The notes under the pieces: model-generated | Told to the model about the DNA's origin: nothing | Databases searched by the model: none | Seen by the model: the letters and a program-made list of their open reading frames with translations, nothing else | From: Gluconacetobacter tumulisoli | GTDB taxonomy: Bacteria > Pseudomonadota > Alphaproteobacteria > Acetobacterales > Acetobacteraceae | Assembly (NCBI RefSeq): GCF_014174155.1 | Contig: NZ_JABEQM010000001.1 | Span: forward strand, 310,001 to 374,000 | Length of the DNA: 64,000 nucleotides | Reading direction: 5' to 3' | In this document: piece by piece, positions 40,838-49,235 of the stretch | Numbering within the stretch: the first letter of the stretch is position 1 | Layout: each line of letters opens with the position of its first letter | Program-made: the position numbers and the translations under genes

Positions 40838-41448
40838 AATTGTATCACGCCCCCCTCAGCCCGTTTGCCCGCAAGGTCAGGGCCGCCGTCATCGTCCTGG
40901 GGCTGGAGGAGCGGATCGAGGAGGTCGTGGTGAATGTCTCGGCCTCGCCGCCTGAAATCCTGGTGGCGAACCCGCTGTGCAAGATTCCGACCCTGGAGAT
41001 CGCGGAAGGCGAGGGGCTGTACGACAGCCGGGTGATCGTCGAATATCTGGACGCGCTGGCCGGCGGTGGGCGGGTGATCCCGGCGGCGGGGCTCGAACGC
41101 TGGCGCGCGCTGCGTCTTCAGGCGCTGGGCGACGGGATTTCGGACGCGGCCGTGCTGTCGCGCGGCCTGGCGGTGGCGGGGCTCGACCGGGACCATCCGC
41201 TGGTCCAGCGGCAGGCCGCCGCCATCCGGCGCAGCCTCGACCGGCTGGAGGAGGCGGTACCGTCGACGGTACCGATGACGGGACCCGTGGACGTGGGCAG
41301 CCTGTCCGTTGCCTGTGCGCTGGGTTATCTGGATGTCCGGTTCGCCGACGAGCCCTGGCGCGACCAGCGCCCCGCCCTGGCCGCATGGTACGAAACGGCC
41401 AGCCGCCACGACAGCCTGGCCTGCACGGCGGTGGCCGCGCCCCGATAA
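40834..41448 (+). CDS. Glutathione S-transferase family protein
   Basis: A 204-residue two-domain transferase. The thioredoxin-like N-domain begins MKLYHAPLSPFARKVRAAVI and has the cis-Pro motif KIPTLEI and the SR pair in YDSRVIVEYLD that binds the glutathione gamma-glutamyl group. The helical C-domain follows. The start overlaps the gloB stop by four bases, so both are glutathione-linked and co-translated. The start codon appears to be GTG. Confidence 0.92.
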   Translation: MKLYHAPLSPFARKVRAAVIVLGLEERIEEVVVNVSASPPEILVANPLCKIPTLEIAEGEGLYDSRVIVEYLDALAGGGRVIPAAGLERWRALRLQALGDGISDAAVLSRGLAVAGLDRDHPLVQRQAAAIRRSLDRLEEAVPSTVPMTGPVDVGSLSVACALGYLDVRFADEPWRDQRPALAAWYETASRHDSLACTAVAAPR

Positions 41449-41456
41449 AGTCGGTT

Positions 41457-41491
41457 CCTGAACGGGTCCGTCCCTGAGGGACCCGTTCAGG
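41457..41491. terminator. Bidirectional terminator between the GST gene and phaB
   Basis: A hairpin with 13-bp perfect arms CCTGAACGGGTCC (41457-41469) and GGACCCGTTCAGG (41479-41491) and a nine-base loop lies between convergent genes and overlaps the phaB stop codon. No T-run follows either way, so termination is inferred from position and stability. Confidence 0.6.
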
Positions 41492-42230
41492 GCATGTGCT
41501 GGCCACCGTTGATGGACAGCGTGCTTCCGGTGATGAATCCGGCCTCCTCCGCCGTCAGGAAGGTGACGGCGCGGGCTACGTCGTCGGGCGTGCCCAGCCG
41601 GCCGACCGGGATGCGCTCGACGATGTCGGCCAGGATGTGGGGCGGCACGGTTTCCAGCATGGCGGTGTCGATATAGCCGGGGGCGATGGTGTTGACGGTG
41701 ATGTTGTGGCGCGCGCCCTCCAGCGCGAGGGCGCGGGTCAGGCCCTGCAGTCCGGCCTTCGACGCGGCATAGTTCGCCTGGCCGAACTGGCCGGTCTGGC
41801 CGTTGATGCTGGCCATGTTCACGATCCGGCCGAACCCCTGGGCCCGCATGACCGGCATGGCCAGGCGGCACAGATTGAAGGCCGCACCCAGGTTGGTGTC
41901 GATGACGGCATCCCAGGCCGCGCGGGTCATGCGGCCCATCGTCGAATCACGGGTGATGCCGGCATTGTTGACCAGGATCGTCACCGGCCCCTCGGTTTCG
42001 GTGATCCGGTCCATCGCGTCGGTGCAGGCCTCGAATGCCGCGACGTCGAAGGCCATTGTGCGGATGCCCGTCGCGGTTTCGAAAGCGCGTGCCTCGGCGA
42101 CGTTCGATCCGTAGGACGCGACGACCCGGTGCCCGGCCGCGTGCAGCGCGCGGCTGACGGCCGCCCCGATCCCTCGCGTGCCGCCGGTCACCAGCGCGAC
42201 GCGCGGTGTTTGGGCCAGGGCAGACATCAT
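41487..42230 (-). CDS. phaB: Acetoacetyl-CoA reductase
   Basis: An NADPH-dependent short-chain dehydrogenase that reduces acetoacetyl-CoA to (R)-3-hydroxybutyryl-CoA for polyester synthesis. The 247-residue protein shows the cofactor motif VTGGTRGIGAAV, NNAGITRD, and the catalytic Ser-Tyr-Lys (NMASINGQTG, then NYAASKAG). The sequences FGQANYAASKAGLQGLTRALA and DIVERIPVGRLG are typical of PhaB/FabG. The ATG at 42230 has AGGAA six bases upstream. PhaB rather than FabG is favoured by the adjacent phaC. Confidence 0.9.
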   Translation of the reverse strand: MMSALAQTPRVALVTGGTRGIGAAVSRALHAAGHRVVASYGSNVAEARAFETATGIRTMAFDVAAFEACTDAMDRITETEGPVTILVNNAGITRDSTMGRMTRAAWDAVIDTNLGAAFNLCRLAMPVMRAQGFGRIVNMASINGQTGQFGQANYAASKAGLQGLTRALALEGARHNITVNTIAPGYIDTAMLETVPPHILADIVERIPVGRLGTPDDVARAVTFLTAEEAGFITGSTLSINGGQHMP

Positions 42231-42240
42231 GACGTTCCTG

Positions 42241-42260
42241 CTGTGTTTTGCTGTGTTTTG
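42241..42260. repeat. Tandem 10-bp repeat upstream of phaB
   Basis: CTGTGTTTTG occurs twice in a row, followed by GCGTTTTG, within the 101-base gap upstream of phaB. The short T-rich direct repeats stand out from the surrounding GC-rich sequence. Operator function for PhaR, which in other bacteria recognises TGC-rich DNA at PHA genes, is speculation. Confidence 0.45.
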
Positions 42261-42331
42261 GCGTTTTGCCGTGATCTTACAGGATCGCTCTCCGGCTTCC
42301 ACTCGCTTTGTCGCCGGTCCGGTGAACCCTG

Positions 42332-43303
42332 TCAGGCATGCTGTAGCAGCCATGCCGCCAGCGGCGCCCACAGCAGCCCGTCGGCCCGGGGGCCGGCGAC
42401 CATGCCGACATGCCCGCCCGCGACCGGCAAGAGGGTCGCGCCGGGAATCAGGGCGGCCAGGGGCAGCGCGCTGCCGGGCGGTACGATCCGGTCGCGGGCG
42501 GGCACCGCGACCAGGGTGGGCAGCGACAGGCATTGCGGTTGGATTTGCGTTGCGCCCACCTGCCACGTCCCGTGCATCGGCAGGTTCGCGCCGTACCAGT
42601 CCCGGACGCATTCGATGGCCACCGGCGCCGCCAGGGGCACGCCGTCATTCAGCCAGTCTTCCATGGCGACATAGAGCGCCGTGCGCGGATTATCCTGCGG
42701 CATGGCCCCGAAATCGCGGAATTTCCGGATGATCGAGCCCGGATCGACGGCGGCGAAGGCGGTCTGCAACGCATCGACCGGCAGGGTGCCGGTCAGCGCC
42801 ATCATTCCCGCATGCGGCCCCAGCAGGCGGGACAGAGTCCGGATGGCCTCCGGCGAGGCGGCGCCGAAATCCCATGGTGTCGCCAGAAGCGCCAGCGCCC
42901 GGACCAGGTCGGGACGGCGCTGCGCCGCCGCCAGCGCCAGCAGGCCGCCCATGCAGTATCCCGCCAGGGTGATGGGCTGTCCGCATTGTTCCGCGAGGTC
43001 GGCCAGCGCCGGTTCCAGGCGTTCCTGCACATAGCCGCCGACATCCAGCAATCGTTCCGCGTCGCTCGGCCAGCCCCATTCCAGCAGCAGCGGCCGCAGT
43101 CCCCGCGTCGCCAGGTGGCGCAGCATCGAACGGTCCGGCATCAGGTCCAGGATATAGCCGCGATTGATCAGGCTGGGCACGAACAGGACGGGCCTGTCCC
43201 CCGGCCGTCCGTAATCGAGAACCCGCATCTCGCCATACGACCACAGCACCGGCGGGGGCACGGGTTCTGTCCGCCGGTACGGATGCCGGCGGTAGGCCGC
43301 CAC
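42332..43303 (-). CDS. phaC: Class III-like poly(3-hydroxyalkanoate) synthase PhaC
   Basis: An alpha/beta-hydrolase-fold polymerase joining hydroxyacyl-CoA units. The lipase-like box GYCMGG carries the catalytic Cys (residue 117 with the start used). The Asp is in VPARDRIVPP and the His in GGHVGMVAG. The length (about 323 residues) and the preceding phaE-like gene fit class III. Start is uncertain: GTG 43303 (MAAYRRHPYRR) is canonical, but an ATT at 43327 overlaps the phaE-like stop as ATTGA and would add residues matching the frame. The open frame further upstream overlaps the phaE-like gene and is rejected. Confidence 0.88.
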   Translation of the reverse strand: MAAYRRHPYRRTEPVPPPVLWSYGEMRVLDYGRPGDRPVLFVPSLINRGYILDLMPDRSMLRHLATRGLRPLLLEWGWPSDAERLLDVGGYVQERLEPALADLAEQCGQPITLAGYCMGGLLALAAAQRRPDLVRALALLATPWDFGAASPEAIRTLSRLLGPHAGMMALTGTLPVDALQTAFAAVDPGSIIRKFRDFGAMPQDNPRTALYVAMEDWLNDGVPLAAPVAIECVRDWYGANLPMHGTWQVGATQIQPQCLSLPTLVAVPARDRIVPPGSALPLAALIPGATLLPVAGGHVGMVAGPRADGLLWAPLAAWLLQHA

Positions 43304-43322
43304 TCCGGCGATGAAGGCTGGA

Positions 43323-43763
43323 TCAATCCCCGGCGGAAGGGGCGGCGCCGCCGATCCGGGCTTCCAGCCGGGCGAGGCGCCGTTCGATCCGGTCGAGCTG
43401 CCGGCCGAGGGCTGCGATATCGGCGCGCAAAGCAGGTGCATCGCCAGCGGGCGGGGGCCCCGGCGCAGCATCGGGCCCGGGGCGTCCGGCCGGGACGCCG
43501 GGCCATCCGGCGATGCCGGCGAAGGGCCAGGCGGCGGGCGATGCGGTCTGTTCCCCATCCTGCGTTCCATGGTCTGTTCCGGCCGGGGTGGGGCCAGGGG
43601 TGGCGCGCGCGACGGCGGCGCAGCCTTCGGCCCACATGTCCGTCATGCGACGCATGGCGTCGGCCATTTCACGGTCCATGCGCAGGGCGGCTGCCTCGCT
43701 CTGCCAGATCGCCATCCAGTCGCGCATCAGCGTCGTGGGGTCGGGGGGATCGGTTGCGGTCAC
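43323..43763 (-). CDS. PhaE-like small subunit / coiled-coil protein upstream of phaC
   Basis: A 146-residue protein starting with GTG (MTATDPPDPTTLMRDWMAIWQ). It has an amphipathic N-terminal helix, a long Pro/Ala/Gly middle and a C-terminal coiled coil (ALRADIAALGRQLDRIERRLA). Class III synthases have a PhaE partner (about 350 residues) with a C-terminal coiled coil. This one is much shorter, so the call rests on position and shape rather than clear homology. It ends exactly where phaC begins. Confidence 0.65.
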   Translation of the reverse strand: MTATDPPDPTTLMRDWMAIWQSEAAALRMDREMADAMRRMTDMWAEGCAAVARATPGPTPAGTDHGTQDGEQTASPAAWPFAGIAGWPGVPAGRPGPDAAPGPPPAGDAPALRADIAALGRQLDRIERRLARLEARIGGAAPSAGD

Positions 43764-43859
43764 GGCAGGGGGGCCGGGGGGCGGGAAATCGGCAATCTGT
43801 GCATCGCCCCTCGGGTCATGCTATCCTCGTTGATCCTAGCCACGCTGATGGAGGGTATC

Positions 43860-44546
43860 TTGCCGGATGCCAACATCCCGGTCACCCCGATCGTCATCAA
43901 GAAATACGCGAACCGGCGTCTGTACGATACCGAAAGCTCGATCTACATCACCCTCGACACGCTGGCCGATATGGTGCGTCGTGGCAAGGAGTTCGTGATC
44001 TTCGACGCGCGCACGGGCGACGACATCACGCGGTCCGTCCTGACCCAGATCATCATGGAAGAGGAGACGAAGGGCCGCGCCATGCTGCCCGCGGCCTTCC
44101 TGCGCCAGTTGATCCGTTTCTACGGCGACAGCATGCAGGGGCTGGTGCCGGACTACCTGGACCAGATGATGGAGCAGTTCGCCGCCAGCCAGAAGCAGAT
44201 CCGCACCACCATGCAGCGGACGATGGAAACTTTCCTCCCACCGGGAATGGAGGAGATCGGGCGGCAGAACATGGCGATGATGGACCGGGCGATGTCCATG
44301 TTCTCGTCGATGTACTGCCCGGTGCCCGAAGCCCCGCCCGAGAATGCTGCGCCCGCCGACGTTGCGCGGGGCAATGTCCCGGCGGGTGGGAACGATCACA
44401 TCGCACCCGGCGAAGACCATGTTCCCGAACCGAGGGACGGGACGGCGGATGGCGAGACGATGGAAGAGGAACTGGCGCGCCTGCGGCGCGAGGTCGCGGA
44501 ACTGCGCGATGCGCAGATGGCGCCGGAGGCGTCCAGGCGGCGCTAG
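43860..44546 (+). CDS. phaR: Polyhydroxyalkanoate synthesis repressor PhaR
   Basis: A DNA-binding regulator that also senses PHA granules and represses phasin and PHA genes. The PHB/PHA accumulation DNA-binding domain is clear at the N-terminus (PIVIKKYANRRLYDTESSIYITLD), followed by PhaR-type repeats (AFLRQLIRFYGDSMQGLVPDYLDQMMEQF). The C-terminal tail is acidic and ends in a coiled coil. The start is taken as TTG 43860 with GGAGG six bases upstream; in-frame ATGs at 43848 and 43818 are alternatives. Divergent from the phaE-phaC-phaB genes, the usual arrangement. Confidence 0.93.
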   Translation: MPDANIPVTPIVIKKYANRRLYDTESSIYITLDTLADMVRRGKEFVIFDARTGDDITRSVLTQIIMEEETKGRAMLPAAFLRQLIRFYGDSMQGLVPDYLDQMMEQFAASQKQIRTTMQRTMETFLPPGMEEIGRQNMAMMDRAMSMFSSMYCPVPEAPPENAAPADVARGNVPAGGNDHIAPGEDHVPEPRDGTADGETMEEELARLRREVAELRDAQMAPEASRRR

Positions 44547-44553
44547 ATCAGGA

Positions 44554-45708
44554 TCAGGGATGAGGGGCCGGCGGTCCGAACGCGGGTGGAAACCCGCCGA
44601 TCGCCAGGGGCACGACAGGCACCGTTCCGATGAGCAGCATGCCGCCACGCAGACGCAGCGGCAGGTCGATGCGCCGGTCTGTCAGGGCCGGAGCGTCGGG
44701 GCTGGTCGAGGGGCCGGCCATGGGTCCGGTGGCGGCCCAGCGGTCGATGGCAGCCACCATCCGCCCGATATACGGCGAGAGCGATCCGGCCTGTTCCAGG
44801 GTGTGGATCGTGCGGCCCACCCCTTCGACCGAGAGCGTGAAATCACCATCGGCCGTGCCGCCGGGGGGGAAGCCGGCGCGCCCGACCCCCTGCAGCGCCA
44901 GCGTCGACCAGCCGGCGTGGACGTCCTGCACAAGGACCGTCGTCGATCCGGCCGCCGCCCCTGAATCGGGCGTGCCGGGGATCGCCACGACCAGGCCCGC
45001 GTCGCGGATCGATCGCGCGTGGGGCAGGGCCGATGGCATCGGCCAGGACAGCGGCAGGTCGATCCGCGCGCAGGTGGCGGACAGGGCCAGGCGGCTGGCC
45101 TGCGGACCGGCCGCGTCATCCCACAGGCCATGCCCGGTCAGGTCCCGGACGCGGAAGGCGGTGTCCTGCCCCCCCGACCCGAGGATTTGAAGGTCCATCT
45201 GGGTGGCGGACCAGGCGATGCGGCCGGATTGCCCGCCGGGGACCATGCCGAGCGGCAACCAGGCCAGCACGTTCTGTCCCTGCCAGCGCAGGGCCAGGTC
45301 GCTGCCTGGACGGGACGGGTCGGACAGGCGCAGGACCTGCGCCCCGTCCGGCCTGATCCGCAGGGACCGGGGATGCAGCATCGACAGCGACAGGGTCAGC
45401 CTGTCCCCGCCCCAAAGGGCCGTCCTTGCGCCGTCCGTCGGTGTTGCGATCCGGCCGAGAAGACGGGGGGAGACCAGCGTGATCCGGGCCGTCAGAAGCG
45501 ACCCGCCGCGCCGCCGCACCCCGGGCTGGATGGTCCAGCCGCGCGCGGCCAGGTCATGCGTCCAGCCGAGCAGCGTGTCGTCCAGCAGGCGTTGCGCCGC
45601 CAGCCAGGCCAACCCGTCCATCGCAGCCAGGCACAGCAGCGCCAGCCCCAGGGCACGCACCCACCGCGCGTGGCGCAAGAGGAGGGATGGAGGCAGGGGC
45701 AGGAACAT
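44554..45708 (-). CDS. DUF2125 domain-containing protein
   Basis: A 384-residue protein resembling DUF2125 proteins of alphaproteobacteria. It has an N-terminal membrane or signal segment (WVRALGLALLCLAAMDGLAWL), then a beta-rich body (GRIATPTDGARTALWGGDRLTLSLSMLHPRSL) of the AsmA-like/lipid-transfer style seen in such envelope proteins. No catalytic motif. ATG at 45708 with AAGG upstream; the frame opens at a GTG six codons earlier. Convergent with phaR, and it borders the origin-like intergenic region. Confidence 0.7.
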   Translation of the reverse strand: MFLPLPPSLLLRHARWVRALGLALLCLAAMDGLAWLAAQRLLDDTLLGWTHDLAARGWTIQPGVRRRGGSLLTARITLVSPRLLGRIATPTDGARTALWGGDRLTLSLSMLHPRSLRIRPDGAQVLRLSDPSRPGSDLALRWQGQNVLAWLPLGMVPGGQSGRIAWSATQMDLQILGSGGQDTAFRVRDLTGHGLWDDAAGPQASRLALSATCARIDLPLSWPMPSALPHARSIRDAGLVVAIPGTPDSGAAAGSTTVLVQDVHAGWSTLALQGVGRAGFPPGGTADGDFTLSVEGVGRTIHTLEQAGSLSPYIGRMVAAIDRWAATGPMAGPSTSPDAPALTDRRIDLPLRLRGGMLLIGTVPVVPLAIGGFPPAFGPPAPHP

Positions 45709-46014
45709 GCGGCCTTGATAAAGCACTTTGCGGATGTCGGCGAAGGTCCTGATTCATAAATCTTTCACACAGGCCATTCTTATGGACAGAAATGGGAAGT
45801 CCGAACTTATCCACAGGATGGGCGCAGGGCGCACGGCATCGTCCCGCCGGGCAGGGGGGTGCCGTCCCGCAACGACCCGGATGGCCTGTGAGTTCGAGGG
45901 GAGAAATGAAAAAAATAAAGATTTGATCAGGAGTTTTGAGACGTCAGGCCATTTCGTCCCGTGCCGCTATCGTCCCGTGGGTGCGCAAGCCGTGTTTCCT
46001 GGCGGAATGGGACC
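45709..46014. other. Intergenic region with DnaA boxes and A/T-rich tract (origin-like)
   Basis: No gene is supported here. It holds one perfect DnaA box TTATCCACA (45807-45815), a 7/9 match TTATGGACA (45780-45788), and an A/T tract (GAAATGAAAAAAATAAAGATTTGATC, 45903-45928). A second perfect TTATCCACA (46055-46063) lies just inside the end of plsC. CGTCCCG occurs four times (45840, 45863, 45955, 45971). In DNA of about two-thirds G+C, two perfect boxes within 260 bases are unlikely by chance. Candidate oriC or a DnaA-controlled region. Confidence 0.6.
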
Positions 46015-46785
46015 TCAATGTCCGTGTCGTGTCCCGGCAGGGACGCCCACAGAGTTATCCACAGATCTGTCCTCTGACGCCGCATCCCGGAAACCACGGG
46101 CCAGAATCTGCCATTCCCCTGAAATCGCGGGCAGAATCCGCGCCCGTCCCAGTCCGGGCGGTAATGCGGGGCCGATGGCGATGTGGATCGGGCCGGGATG
46201 CTTGACGAAGGCGTTGCGTGACCAGCGCAGGCCGGAATCGGTCGCCACCGGGATCACCGGCAGGCCGGTATGGGCGGCCATGGCTGCAATTCCAGGCTGC
46301 AGGCGGACCACTTCCCCCGGTCGCGTTCGCGTTCCCTCGGGGAAGATGACGATCTGCCGTCCGTCGTCGGCGGCGTGCTGCGTCGCCGCCAGCAGCGCGC
46401 GCAGCGCCTTCGCCCCATCGGCACGGCGGACCGGGATCATGCCCGCCAGCAGCAGCATCGGGCCAACCAGGGGAAGGCGGGTCAGTTCTTCCTTCATCAC
46501 ATAGGCTGGCCGGTCCACCAGGTTCATCCAGACCAGGGTGTCGAATGCCGATTGATGCTGCGACGCCAGCAGGCAGGGACCCGCCGGCAGATGCTCGCGC
46601 CCCGTGACGATGATGTCGATTCCGCAGATCGCGCGCAGGCCGGCGATCGACAGCCGCGTCCACAGCTTGGCGTAGGGCAGCGCCAGTGGCTTGGCGAACA
46701 GGCGGATCGGCAGGGCTGCGACCCCGAGCACGATCGTCAGCGCCACGAAATAGACATTGAACAGGCATGCGCGGATCAGCGTCAT
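46015..46785 (-). CDS. plsC: 1-acyl-sn-glycerol-3-phosphate acyltransferase
   Basis: Acylates lysophosphatidic acid to phosphatidic acid in membrane lipid synthesis. The acyltransferase motif I is HQSAFD and motif III is FPEGTRTRPG; motif II-like GMIPVRR lies between them. About 256 residues with an N-terminal hydrophobic anchor (LIRACLFNVYFVALTIVLGV). I chose ATG 46785 (MTLIRACLF); ATG 46800 is an alternative. Its last codons contain a perfect DnaA box. Confidence 0.93.
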   Translation of the reverse strand: MTLIRACLFNVYFVALTIVLGVAALPIRLFAKPLALPYAKLWTRLSIAGLRAICGIDIIVTGREHLPAGPCLLASQHQSAFDTLVWMNLVDRPAYVMKEELTRLPLVGPMLLLAGMIPVRRADGAKALRALLAATQHAADDGRQIVIFPEGTRTRPGEVVRLQPGIAAMAAHTGLPVIPVATDSGLRWSRNAFVKHPGPIHIAIGPALPPGLGRARILPAISGEWQILARGFRDAASEDRSVDNSVGVPAGTRHGH

Positions 46786-46888
46786 GGCAGGCAGGACCAT
46801 CCCGGACAGAACAGGCGCCAGCGGCGCGACGTGCCGCCGTACAACAGAAAAGCCGCCGGGACACAAGGCCCGCCCCGGCGGGGGAGCA

Positions 46889-47515
46889 TTACGCCTTTGC
46901 CTGCCCGTCCATATCGCGTGCCAGGCCCAGGCTGGCCATGATCCATTTGTCATATTCCGTCGCCATAAGCCGGATGGATGCCGGGCGCCAGGGATGGCGC
47001 AGCGCCGGGGGCAGGATCGGGCATGGATACAGGGCGACGTCCGGCAGGGTCCGGCCGATTTCCATCATCGCCCGCCGGATATGATAGCCCGCAGTCACGA
47101 CGATCAGCGACCGGATGGCATGCGCGCGGGCCCAGTCCGCGGTTTCGTCGGCATTGCCGATGGTCGAGGTCGCCCGTCGTCCCAGCGTGACATGGGCCCA
47201 GATGTCCTGGGGCACCGGGACCTGCACCCGGGCGGCCACGGCGGCGACCGTGGCATGCGCGTCGACGCCCGAGATCAGCAATTGCCGCCCGTGCCCCTGC
47301 ATCAGCAGGTCCAGCGAAGCCTCGATCCGTCCCTGGCCGCCGGTCAGCGCGACGATCCCGTCGGCGGTAGGGGGCGGGCCGGCCGGTTGCAGGGCGTCGT
47401 GGAAGAACCAGGCGAAGCCGACGCCCCAGGCGACGCCGCAGACCAGCAGGCCGGCCAGGATGCCGCGCAGGAAGGTCGCCAGGGCCGACGGCGCGCCCCG
47501 CGCGGCACGCGTCAT
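46889..47515 (-). CDS. YdcF family protein
   Basis: A 208-residue protein of the DUF218/YdcF family, with an N-terminal membrane helix (ILAGLLVCGVAWGVGFAWFF) and an extracytoplasmic domain showing DGIVALTGGQGRIEA, LLISGVDAHATV and SLIVVTAGYHIRRAMMEI. Members of the family in other bacteria act in envelope or peptidoglycan-related processes, often without a defined reaction. ATG overlaps the ftsX stop (ATGA), and a similar gene follows ftsEX in many alphaproteobacteria. Confidence 0.9.
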   Translation of the reverse strand: MTRAARGAPSALATFLRGILAGLLVCGVAWGVGFAWFFHDALQPAGPPPTADGIVALTGGQGRIEASLDLLMQGHGRQLLISGVDAHATVAAVAARVQVPVPQDIWAHVTLGRRATSTIGNADETADWARAHAIRSLIVVTAGYHIRRAMMEIGRTLPDVALYPCPILPPALRHPWRPASIRLMATEYDKWIMASLGLARDMDGQAKA

Positions 47516-48540
47516 GGCAGGCGGCGCAGCCATGTCCGGACGGTGATCTGCGTGGTCAGCCAGCCGATCAGCGCCGCCGCCGGGGCAAGCGACAGCAAAG
47601 TCACCGCCAGCGGCAAGGGCAGCGCGGCCAGCAGGCGGCCCCAGCCGGACGGGCCCGGCGTCGTCGCCACGGTTGCCGCGGGGGCCGTGGCGCCGGCGAA
47701 AGGGGCGGCCAGGCGCGACAGCAGCACCAGCAGCGGCAGTGCCAGCAGGCTGCCGATCAATCCGCCGGTGAAGGCCAGGACCGCCGTGCGCCCGGCGAAA
47801 CGCCCGGCGATATAGCCGTCCGTCGCACCCAGGGAATGGATCAGTTCGATCGCCTGCCGCCGCGCGCCCAGGCCCGCGCGCGTCGTCGCGGCGATGGTCG
47901 CGGCGGCCACCGCCACGACGATCAGCACGGCCAGGATGGCGCAGGTCTGCAGGCTGCGCGCCAGGTCGCCCAACCGGTCGCTCCACAGGCTGTTGCGTTC
48001 CACCAGCGTGTCCGGCGCCCGGGCATCCAGCCGGGCGGCGAGGGCATCGGCATCCATCGCGCCCGCGCGATCGAGGTGCAGTTCGATCACGGCGGGCAGT
48101 GCCAGGGCGAAATCCCCGTCATGGCCCAGCCAGGGCGATAGCAGGGTCTCCAGCTCCGCCTTGTCCAGCCGGTGGACGCGGGATGCGCCGGGCACGTCGG
48201 CCAGCGCCGCCAGCACGGCATCGGCACGCGACAGGGCAGGCGGCGCCGTCCCCGCGTCCGCGCCGGCTGGGGTGGCCGGCCGGGAGGCGGGGACGAGGGC
48301 GGGATCGTCGGGCCGCGGCACCTGCACCGTGACGATGGAAGCCGCCCCGGTGGTCCAGCGGGCGGACAGGATGCGCGCACCGGTGGCCCCGGCCAGGGCC
48401 ATGGCCGCCAGCACCGCCATGGCGGCGACCAGTACCGGCAGCAACCGGTCGGGAATGGCGCGGCGCAAGGCCAGGCCGTCGGCGCGGCGTGCCTGCGACC
48501 AGCTTGCGCCGGGGCGTCCCGGCGTCGTCCGGTCAGCCAT
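47512..48540 (-). CDS. ftsX: Cell division protein FtsX
   Basis: Integral membrane partner of FtsE; the pair regulates peptidoglycan hydrolysis at the septum. The 342-residue protein has one N-terminal membrane helix (LLPVLVAAMAVLAAMALAG), a periplasmic domain and three C-terminal membrane helices with the FtsX signature LGARRQAIELIHSLGATDGYIAGRF. Start ATG 48540 overlaps ftsE slightly. The periplasmic domain contains a Pro/Ala linker unusual in length but otherwise ordinary. Confidence 0.93.
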   Translation of the reverse strand: MADRTTPGRPGASWSQARRADGLALRRAIPDRLLPVLVAAMAVLAAMALAGATGARILSARWTTGAASIVTVQVPRPDDPALVPASRPATPAGADAGTAPPALSRADAVLAALADVPGASRVHRLDKAELETLLSPWLGHDGDFALALPAVIELHLDRAGAMDADALAARLDARAPDTLVERNSLWSDRLGDLARSLQTCAILAVLIVVAVAAATIAATTRAGLGARRQAIELIHSLGATDGYIAGRFAGRTAVLAFTGGLIGSLLALPLLVLLSRLAAPFAGATAPAATVATTPGPSGWGRLLAALPLPLAVTLLSLAPAAALIGWLTTQITVRTWLRRLP

Positions 48541-49225
48541 CGCGCACCAGCCGTCCGTGCGCCAGTTCCAGTTCATGCGACGGATAGCGGCGGACCAGCC
48601 CGTCATTATGCGTCGCGACGACGATCGTGGTGCCCAGCCCCGCCAGGTCCTGGAACAATTCCATCAACCGGTTGGCCTGCTGGTCGTCCAGGGCATTTGT
48701 TGGTTCGTCGGCCAGCACCAGGGCCGGGCGGTGGATGACGGCCCGGGCGATGGCGACGCGCTGCTGCTCTCCGCCCGAAAGCTGCGGCGGACGTGCCGCC
48801 GCGCGGGCGCGCAGCCCCACCCAGTCGAGGATGGACAGCACTTCGTCGCGGATTTCGTCCTCCGGCCGGTGCTGCAGGCGCAGCGGCAGGGCGATGTTGT
48901 CGAAGACCGGCAGGTCGGGAAGCAGGCGGAAATCCTGATGGACGACGCCGATACGCCGGCGCAGCCGGGCCAGGCCCGCGCGCCGGGCCTGGTCCATCTC
49001 CACGCCGAGGATCTCCATCCGGCCGGAGGTCGGCCGGACGGCCAGGTGCAGCAGCCGCAACAGGCTGGATTTTCCAGCCCCTGACGGGCCGAGCAGCCAG
49101 CGAAAGCCGCCCTGCGGCACATCGAACGACAGCTGGCGCAGGGCGGCGCCCCCCTGGACAGCCTCCCGCGCGCCGTCCCGGGCGGTGCCTTCGTAGCGGA
49201 AGCTGACGTCGCGCAGGCGGATCAT
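48533..49225 (-). CDS. ftsE: Cell division ATP-binding protein FtsE
   Basis: ATPase partner of FtsX. 230 residues with Walker A GPSGAGKSS, the ABC signature LSGGEQQR, Walker B ALVLADEPT and the switch His in VVATHND. The stretch between strand 1 and Walker A carries a short insert (TARDGAREAVQGGAALR). First of the ftsE-ftsX-ydcF-plsC run, each overlapping or close to the next. Confidence 0.95.
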   Translation of the reverse strand: MIRLRDVSFRYEGTARDGAREAVQGGAALRQLSFDVPQGGFRWLLGPSGAGKSSLLRLLHLAVRPTSGRMEILGVEMDQARRAGLARLRRRIGVVHQDFRLLPDLPVFDNIALPLRLQHRPEDEIRDEVLSILDWVGLRARAAARPPQLSGGEQQRVAIARAVIHRPALVLADEPTNALDDQQANRLMELFQDLAGLGTTIVVATHNDGLVRRYPSHELELAHGRLVRDG

Positions 49226-49235
49226 CGGGGCCGGA

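Noticed and set aside
42410-44563. 717-codon plus-strand open frame across phaC and phaR
   Set aside because: It overlaps phaC antisense and phaR in the wrong frame; no domain is visible.
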